From Caballeronia sp. SEWSISQ10-4 2 (GTDB lineage Bacteria; Pseudomonadota; Gammaproteobacteria; Burkholderiales; Burkholderiaceae): a stretch of 44,438 nt of DNA. This document shows, in pieces, positions 40,191 to 44,438 of the stretch (positions are counted from its first letter, which is position 1; each line of letters begins with the position of its first letter). The notes beneath the pieces are model-generated. The model worked only from the letters and a program-made list of their open reading frames with translations, was not told the origin of the DNA and made no database searches. The position numbers were made by a program, and so were the translations under genes. Location: positions 1-44,438 of the forward strand of contig NZ_JALPRJ010000070.1 in the NCBI RefSeq assembly GCF_030464885.1, in the 5' to 3' direction.

Positions 40191-40784
40191 ATGCTGATCA
40201 AGCAATATGAACACCGTTTGCCGTCGGACTACGACATGTCGAAAATCCGCGAGCGGGGCCGTACCCGCGGCCTCGTCTGGGACAATGCCGAAGGGCTCGC
40301 ATTCAAGGCGTTCGCGCTGCGTGAGCGCGGGAAGTATGGCGCACATTACAATGCCTACACGTCGATCTACCTGTGGCTGAACGAGGACGAAGCGGCTAGG
40401 TTCGTGACCGGGCCGCGCTTTAAACCGGTTGTCGAATCGTTTGGCCGTCCGCCGATTCAAACGTGGTTGCATCTTGCTGTTCACACGGGCCAACCCGGGC
40501 GCGTGTTGTCGATTTATCGCGAAGATGTCCCGGTCGACGAAGGCGTCGACCTAGGTGACTTAAGTTCCGCCGAGATCAAGCGCAACGCACAGGTCGCGAC
40601 GCGCGACGATATCGTCGTATCGCTCGTCGGCCTCGATGTGCTCAACTGGAAGCTCTCTCGCTTCACGCTGAGCTCGGCGCCTTTGCACGCGATCGAGGGT
40701 GTCGCCGGTTACGAAATCGCGTACCTGGCTGCGCCGGGATTGCAGCGTCTGAAGGAGCAGACGGCGGATGCCGCCATAGCGTGA
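40191..40784 (+). CDS. DUF4865-family protein
   Basis: A 197-residue protein. The start MLIKQYEHRLPSDYDMSKIR, then AFKAFALRER, NAYTSIYLWLNEDEAARFVT, and FGRPPIQTWLHL match the DUF4865 pattern. Members look like ferredoxin-like (ABM/EthD-type) alpha-beta proteins and have no known activity. A CAGGAG site precedes the ATG, 54 bp after the rhodanese stop, so the two are probably co-transcribed. Heme-, flavin- or small-ligand binding is possible from the fold type only. Confidence 0.8.
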   Translation: MLIKQYEHRLPSDYDMSKIRERGRTRGLVWDNAEGLAFKAFALRERGKYGAHYNAYTSIYLWLNEDEAARFVTGPRFKPVVESFGRPPIQTWLHLAVHTGQPGRVLSIYREDVPVDEGVDLGDLSSAEIKRNAQVATRDDIVVSLVGLDVLNWKLSRFTLSSAPLHAIEGVAGYEIAYLAAPGLQRLKEQTADAAIA

Positions 40785-40962
40785 GATTGGCGCGAGAAGC
40801 GCTGCCGCCACGCGCGGCACTGGACGAACTTCGGAACGAACTAAATTTTCTCGCCGCCGACATAGGGGTCGAGCCAAGATAAGCGCAAAATCCTATCGCA
40901 AGCATTTTGGCCATGCAGTTCGACAAGATCATGCCGAGATGGAATGATGTCGTCGAGAGAGT

Positions 40963-41034
40963 CTATTGGTCCGAGAACGCCTCGCGGATCTGCCGGGCAT
41001 GCTTCACTTCGTCGCCATGCAGATAGAGTAAATG
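40963..41034 (-). pseudogene. Possible C-terminal relic of a tyrosine recombinase
   Basis: The minus-strand frame reads AHLLYLHGDEVKHARQIREA then FSDQ, stop at 40963. Tyrosine recombinases of Burkholderiales often end with the nucleophile Tyr in a stretch like SLYLHADDVKRARQ. The short length (about 24 codons) and the absence of an upstream catalytic domain make this tentative. The surrounding gap (40785-41197) has no other gene. Confidence 0.3.
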
Positions 41035-41049
41035 TGCTGCTGCACATTT
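41030..41049. repeat. Inverted repeat AAATGTGC-TGCT-GCACATTT
   Basis: Perfect 8-bp arms with a 4-bp centre lie 149 bp from the end of the third recombinase gene, in the gap that should contain the left end of the RIT element. It could be part of the element's terminal repeat. The partner end lies outside the window, so it cannot be checked here. Confidence 0.5.
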
Positions 41050-41197
41050 GATCTATTACCGACAGAAAGTTGTTATGTGCTGTCTCGAATCCCGCCCGCT
41101 TATAGCAAAGGATTCCGTTCGTTGGAACTCGACATAAATGTTTGAGCGGGATGTGGAGGCCAGCAACTAACAAACGGCGTGCATGACCTCCGTGGCC

Positions 41198-42208
41198 CTA
41201 TAGCGAATGTAGCCAGTCGAGCAGGGACTTGTTCTGCTGCCAGGACGGGATCGTCGGAAGCGGTGTACCGTCCACCGCTTTCTCGAGTGCCTTCCGCTTC
41301 ATCTCAAGATTCGCGCGAGCATAGATCTCAGTTGTCTTCACGTCCACGTGACCCAGGAAGTCGCGGATGATCTCGAGCGGGACGCCACTCTGCAGCAGGT
41401 GCATTCCCTTCGTATGCCGCAAGCTGTGCGGACTTACCGGCTGCGTGAAGTCGGGATGATCGCGCCGTACAGGTTGCACATACTTGTGCAGAAGGTAGCG
41501 CACGCCCGAGCGCGTTAACCGTGTGCCCTGCCGGTTCTGGAAGAGCGGCTTGTCCGCATGTTCGGGGCGATCGAGGTTGTTGTCGTGCCGATACTGGCGC
41601 AGCAGTTCGACCGTCGCGTCCATCAGGGGCACGGCGCGCATCTTGCGTCCCTTTCCCAAGAGCCGCACCTGTGATGGCGGATCCAGGCGCACGTCGCCGG
41701 CGTTCAGGTCGATCAGCTCCTGTACCCGGGCACCGGTGTCGTAGAGTACGCTCAACATCACTGCATCTCTGCGGCCCTCGGACGTAAGCAGGTCCGGTTG
41801 TGCGAGAATCTGTGCGAGGTATTCCTTGGAGAGATAACCGACGCTGGGGCGCGGCTGTCGCCGCAGCGGAATGGCGAGAATCTGCTGACTCTGCAGCAGG
41901 CGCTCGGGCACTTCCGACTGTACGTAGCGGAAGAACGCGGGCAACGTCGCGAGGCGATGATTCTGTGTGCTGATCGAAACGTGCCGATCGTCGGCCAGAT
42001 GATCAAGGAACGCCTCCACAAGAGAAGCGTCGATCTGTGCCAGAGACAAACGTTCCAGGGCGATGCCACGCCCGTCGCGACAGAATCGCAGCAGCAGGGT
42101 GAACACGTCGCGATAGGCCTTGATGGTGTTGGGGCTCAGATTGCGCTGTGCGGCCAGATAATGCGTCAGGAAGCTGGTCACGAGCATGGAGAAATCCGTC
42201 GGTTTCAT
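41198..42208 (-). CDS. Tyrosine recombinase, third gene of the RIT trio
   Basis: A 336-residue site-specific recombinase. The N-terminal core-binding domain includes LAAQRNLSPNTIKAYRDVFT. The catalytic residues are Arg in YDTGARVQELIDL, Lys in GKGRKMRAVPL, His and Arg in SPHSLRHTKG, His in FLGHVDVKTTEIY and the nucleophile Tyr in EIYARAN. The start lies in an ATGA overlap with the preceding recombinase stop, so translation is coupled. The C-terminus has an additional helix after the Tyr (RKALEKAVDGTPLPTIPSWQ). In RIT elements the three proteins are thought to act together, but the division of labour is unknown. Confidence 0.92.
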   Translation of the reverse strand: MKPTDFSMLVTSFLTHYLAAQRNLSPNTIKAYRDVFTLLLRFCRDGRGIALERLSLAQIDASLVEAFLDHLADDRHVSISTQNHRLATLPAFFRYVQSEVPERLLQSQQILAIPLRRQPRPSVGYLSKEYLAQILAQPDLLTSEGRRDAVMLSVLYDTGARVQELIDLNAGDVRLDPPSQVRLLGKGRKMRAVPLMDATVELLRQYRHDNNLDRPEHADKPLFQNRQGTRLTRSGVRYLLHKYVQPVRRDHPDFTQPVSPHSLRHTKGMHLLQSGVPLEIIRDFLGHVDVKTTEIYARANLEMKRKALEKAVDGTPLPTIPSWQQNKSLLDWLHSL

Positions 42209-43188
42209 GATCCGTTCCTCCGCGGAATGACGTCACCGAAGGCGGCGTTGGTGCGCACCGTGATCTCCGGAAAGAGTTCGACAATCAGATGCAGATAGCG
42301 CTGCGTTCCGGCAAGGGAGCGATGGCCCATGTAGGTCGCCAGTACGGGGAGCTTCGCATCGAGGTCAGCTCCCTCGCGGCACCAGCGCAGCAAGGCATGT
42401 GCGGCAAAGGCGTGTCGAAGATCATGTACGCGCGGCCCCTTGCCTCTACCGGCGTGCGCAATCCCGCAACGCAGCAGCAGGCCCCGAAATACCCAATAGA
42501 CGGCCGAGAGACTCCACGGGCCGTCGGATGGCGAGGGGAAGAAGTAGGCATCGGGCGAACGGTCTCCCATGACTTCCGCATAGGTTCGAAGGCGCTGCAC
42601 CAACGGCAAGGCTGGAGGCACGAGGCGATCCTTGCCAAATTTGGCCTCGCGCACCGTCAGGACTCCTCGGTCAAGGTCAACATCGGCCACACGCAGGTGC
42701 AACACCTCGCCGAGCCGAAAGCCGCAGCCATACAGCAGCCGGAATACTTCCGGCATGATGAGATGTCGCATTGGAGATCGTGCGGTTGGCGTGAGCTTGT
42801 CGACTGCGTCAAACAGCCGCTTGATCTCGGCGTGTGTCAGGATGCGCGGTGAGAAGCTGCTGGCACCCCTGGTGGTCAGAGATCGATCCGGCACATCCGC
42901 GGGATATCCCAGCCGGCAGAGGTATAGGGCGAATTGGCGAACTGCGCAGATACGATGATATTGGGTACCCTCACTCTCGTGGGGTTGTTTGGCGAGCCAC
43001 TTGCGGCTGATCGAACGCGGTAGCTCGCATTGCGATAGCGCTTCGTTGCATAAGAAGCGATCAAAGCGCGCCAGCAGACGGGCCGGCTCACCATAGCGGT
43101 AGCCACATGCCTGTTTCTCCTGGACGAACTGTTCCATGAGCGGGCCGACTGTACTCCGGAACTGCCCCTTGAATTCCCTACTCGACAT
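42205..43188 (-). CDS. Tyrosine recombinase, second gene of the RIT trio
   Basis: A 327-residue recombinase. Catalytic residues: Arg in YGCGFRLGEVLHLRV, Lys in REAKFGKDRLVP, His and Arg in VHDLRHAFAAHAL, His in YMGHRSLAGTQRYL and the nucleophile Tyr in QRYLHLIVE. A very strong AGGAGG lies before the ATG at 43188, inside the end of the preceding gene. The N-terminal domain begins QFVQEKQACGYRYGEPARLL, which is characteristic of this branch. It overlaps the gene before it by 11 bases and the one after by 4. Confidence 0.92.
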   Translation of the reverse strand: MSSREFKGQFRSTVGPLMEQFVQEKQACGYRYGEPARLLARFDRFLCNEALSQCELPRSISRKWLAKQPHESEGTQYHRICAVRQFALYLCRLGYPADVPDRSLTTRGASSFSPRILTHAEIKRLFDAVDKLTPTARSPMRHLIMPEVFRLLYGCGFRLGEVLHLRVADVDLDRGVLTVREAKFGKDRLVPPALPLVQRLRTYAEVMGDRSPDAYFFPSPSDGPWSLSAVYWVFRGLLLRCGIAHAGRGKGPRVHDLRHAFAAHALLRWCREGADLDAKLPVLATYMGHRSLAGTQRYLHLIVELFPEITVRTNAAFGDVIPRRNGS

Positions 43189-44438
43189 GGCGCACCTCCT
43201 CGGTGTTCAACGCGGCAGTGCGCAGGGTTTCCGCGTCGGTCTTGGCGTAGATCAACGTTGAGGCCGTCGTCGCATGCCCCAGGATCTCGCTGATGACATG
43301 AAATGGCGTTTGCTCACGGAGCAGTTGCGTCGCCAGTGTATGCCTCAGCGAATGCAAACCGTGGCGTTGTTTGGTCCGGAAGCGGATGCCGGCAAGGTCT
43401 TTCCAAAACTGGACTATGCGATGCAGGTTGTCAGTTTCGCAGACGGGTTGAAACGGGGGCGTCAATGTGAGGAACACTTCAAGGCAATCTGATTGAGGAC
43501 GCGCCAATCTCAAATAGTCGATCAACGCTTCTCTGACCTCTTCCGTTAGTGGCAGACAGAGCGGTTCGAGGGTCTTCGACTGCGTAATCTCTACGGTGGC
43601 CGTTTCCCACTTCAGGTCATCGAGCGTTAGTGTCCGGATATCTCCCACTCGCAATCCGAGGCGACAGGCAAGCAGGAGGATCGCGTAATCGCGCTTGCCT
43701 TTGGGCGAGCTGCGATCAACGACCTTGAGCAACCTGATTACGAGCTCTGTGTCCCAGACCGATGGAACAGTCGCATCCTGGGGAACGCGGATCGTCGGCA
43801 AGACATGGCTCAGATCTCGCTGCAGAATTCCTCGCATCAGAAGAAACCGCAGGAAGCCGCGCACATCGCAGACGATTCGCGAGACGGTCTTGGCCGCCAG
43901 ACGATGTAGTGAGGTAACAAATGCGGAGACATCGGCCGGCTGCATCTGATCGAAAACTGTGATGTTCCTTGATCCCAGGAAATCCCCGAATATGGCGATC
44001 TCTCGCATCCGTTCGCGAAGGGTCGTCGGCCGAAGATGAAGGCGATCCCGGCAGTACCGTTCGTAGTCGCGCACCGCGTTGTTCATGGGCGCCGGGACTT
44101 GTATCTTCTGCATATCGGTAACAGTTCGCTCAATGTGCCCGTCACGCGCAAAGTCGTCCAGCACCTTAAGGCCGAAGACGATATGCCGTCGCCACCCCTC
44201 GCGTGACGTGAGGTGTTCTCCTTCACGCATCTGATACGCGTTAAAAAACTGGACGACCAACTCCGCCGAGTACTCATCTCCAAGGTTATTCTCACGACAA
44301 AACGCCATGAGGTGTCGCCAGATTGTGCGATAGCGCTGCAGTGATCTTCTGCTGTACTGAAGCTTACCCAGTTCGCCCAAGGCACTAGATACTATGTAAG
44401 GGGCCAGCGAAAGTAAGCTCCCGAGAGTAAAACGAGGA
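43178..44438 (-). CDS. Tyrosine recombinase, first gene of the RIT trio (partial at the window edge)
   Basis: At least 400 residues are visible. The frame stays open to the right edge and reads sensibly upstream of the in-frame TTG at 44380 (LSLAPYIVSSALGELGKLQY), which has no good ribosome site, so the true start most likely lies outside the window. The core-binding domain is at about 140-240 (numbered from the TTG) and the catalytic domain follows: Arg in CRLGLRVGDIRTL, Lys in TQSKTLEPL, His and Arg in LHSLRHTLATQL, His in LGHATTASTLIY and the nucleophile Tyr in LIYAKTD. It carries an N-terminal extension longer than simple Xer proteins, as expected for the first RIT recombinase. Confidence 0.88.
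   Translation of the reverse strand, partial: PRFTLGSLLSLAPYIVSSALGELGKLQYSRRSLQRYRTIWRHLMAFCRENNLGDEYSAELVVQFFNAYQMREGEHLTSREGWRRHIVFGLKVLDDFARDGHIERTVTDMQKIQVPAPMNNAVRDYERYCRDRLHLRPTTLRERMREIAIFGDFLGSRNITVFDQMQPADVSAFVTSLHRLAAKTVSRIVCDVRGFLRFLLMRGILQRDLSHVLPTIRVPQDATVPSVWDTELVIRLLKVVDRSSPKGKRDYAILLLACRLGLRVGDIRTLTLDDLKWETATVEITQSKTLEPLCLPLTEEVREALIDYLRLARPQSDCLEVFLTLTPPFQPVCETDNLHRIVQFWKDLAGIRFRTKQRHGLHSLRHTLATQLLREQTPFHVISEILGHATTASTLIYAKTDAETLRTAALNTEEVRHVE

Larger units (their letters stand above)
41198..44438 (-). mobile_element. RIT element (recombinase in trio), 5' end beyond the window
   Basis: Three different tyrosine recombinase genes lie head to tail with overlapping ends on the minus strand, the defining layout of RIT elements known from Cupriavidus and Burkholderia. 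Junctions are an 11-base overlap (43178-43188) and a 4-base ATGA overlap (42205-42208). All three keep the catalytic residues, so the element looks intact as far as it is visible. The terminal inverted repeats were not found: the right one lies beyond 44438 and the left one should be in 40785-41197. Confidence 0.8.

Noticed and set aside
1..44438. CRISPR arrays, rRNA and tRNA genes.
   Set aside because: No regularly spaced repeats, no rRNA-like conserved stretches and no tRNA-like folds were noticed in reading the sequence.

Overview
The window looks like a chromosome segment or large replicon of a Burkholderiales bacterium, most likely Paraburkholderia, Caballeronia or a close relative. Reasons: coding DNA is GC-rich, with strong G/C preference at third codon positions; there is a relic of a Burkholderia-type porin C-terminus; DUF3088 and DUF4865 genes are present; there are several dipeptide-type ABC binding proteins; and there is a recombinase-in-trio element. 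No rRNA, tRNA or CRISPR array was seen. All family assignments were made by reading motifs, without any database search.

Left part (1-8.4 kb). A porin relic is followed by an AraC-type regulator divergent from a three-gene operon (SnoaL/NTF2-like protein, alpha/beta hydrolase, crotonase-family protein). Then comes a worn mobile island. It holds a broken helix-turn-helix gene, a tyrosine recombinase whose start overlaps the stop of a DUF2513-TIR-like fusion gene, a small beta-rich protein, a small membrane protein, a frameshifted ArgP/LysG-like regulator relic, pieces of IS110- and IS5-family transposases, and a perfect 18-bp-arm palindrome.

Central part (8.6-40.8 kb). This is a large locus that I read as an organosulfur uptake and desulfurisation system. 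On the plus strand are a DszC/SfnB-like flavoprotein, DUF3088, two peptide-type binding proteins, two permeases and a double ATPase. Converging on them from the right is a minus-strand set: a truncated flavin monooxygenase relic, a DszB-like desulfinase with Cys9, His50 and Arg60 in place, a binding protein and an aldo/keto reductase. A second minus-strand set lies at 31.3-38.6 kb: an SfnG/SsuD-like FMN monooxygenase, two binding proteins, an amidase and a second DszC/SfnB-like flavoprotein. A three-domain rhodanese and a DUF4865 gene diverge from it. Five binding proteins share one visible membrane complex. The inferred logic is import by the Dpp-type transporter, S- or C-S oxidation by the flavoproteins, desulfination to sulfite by the DszB-like enzyme, and sulfur handling by the rhodanese.

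Between the two sulfur arms lies a separate plus-strand operon (22.3-30.0 kb). It contains a KamA-family radical SAM aminomutase, a metallo-beta-lactamase-fold hydrolase, a large FAD/NAD(P)-binding protein, a cupin, an MFS transporter, a zeta-class GST and a sterol-desaturase-like membrane hydroxylase. A LysR regulator follows on the minus strand. The first four genes are tightly packed, with 4-base overlaps at two junctions. I know of no named pathway with this gene set.

Right edge (41.2-44.4 kb). Three overlapping tyrosine recombinase genes on the minus strand form a RIT element whose 5' end lies outside the window.
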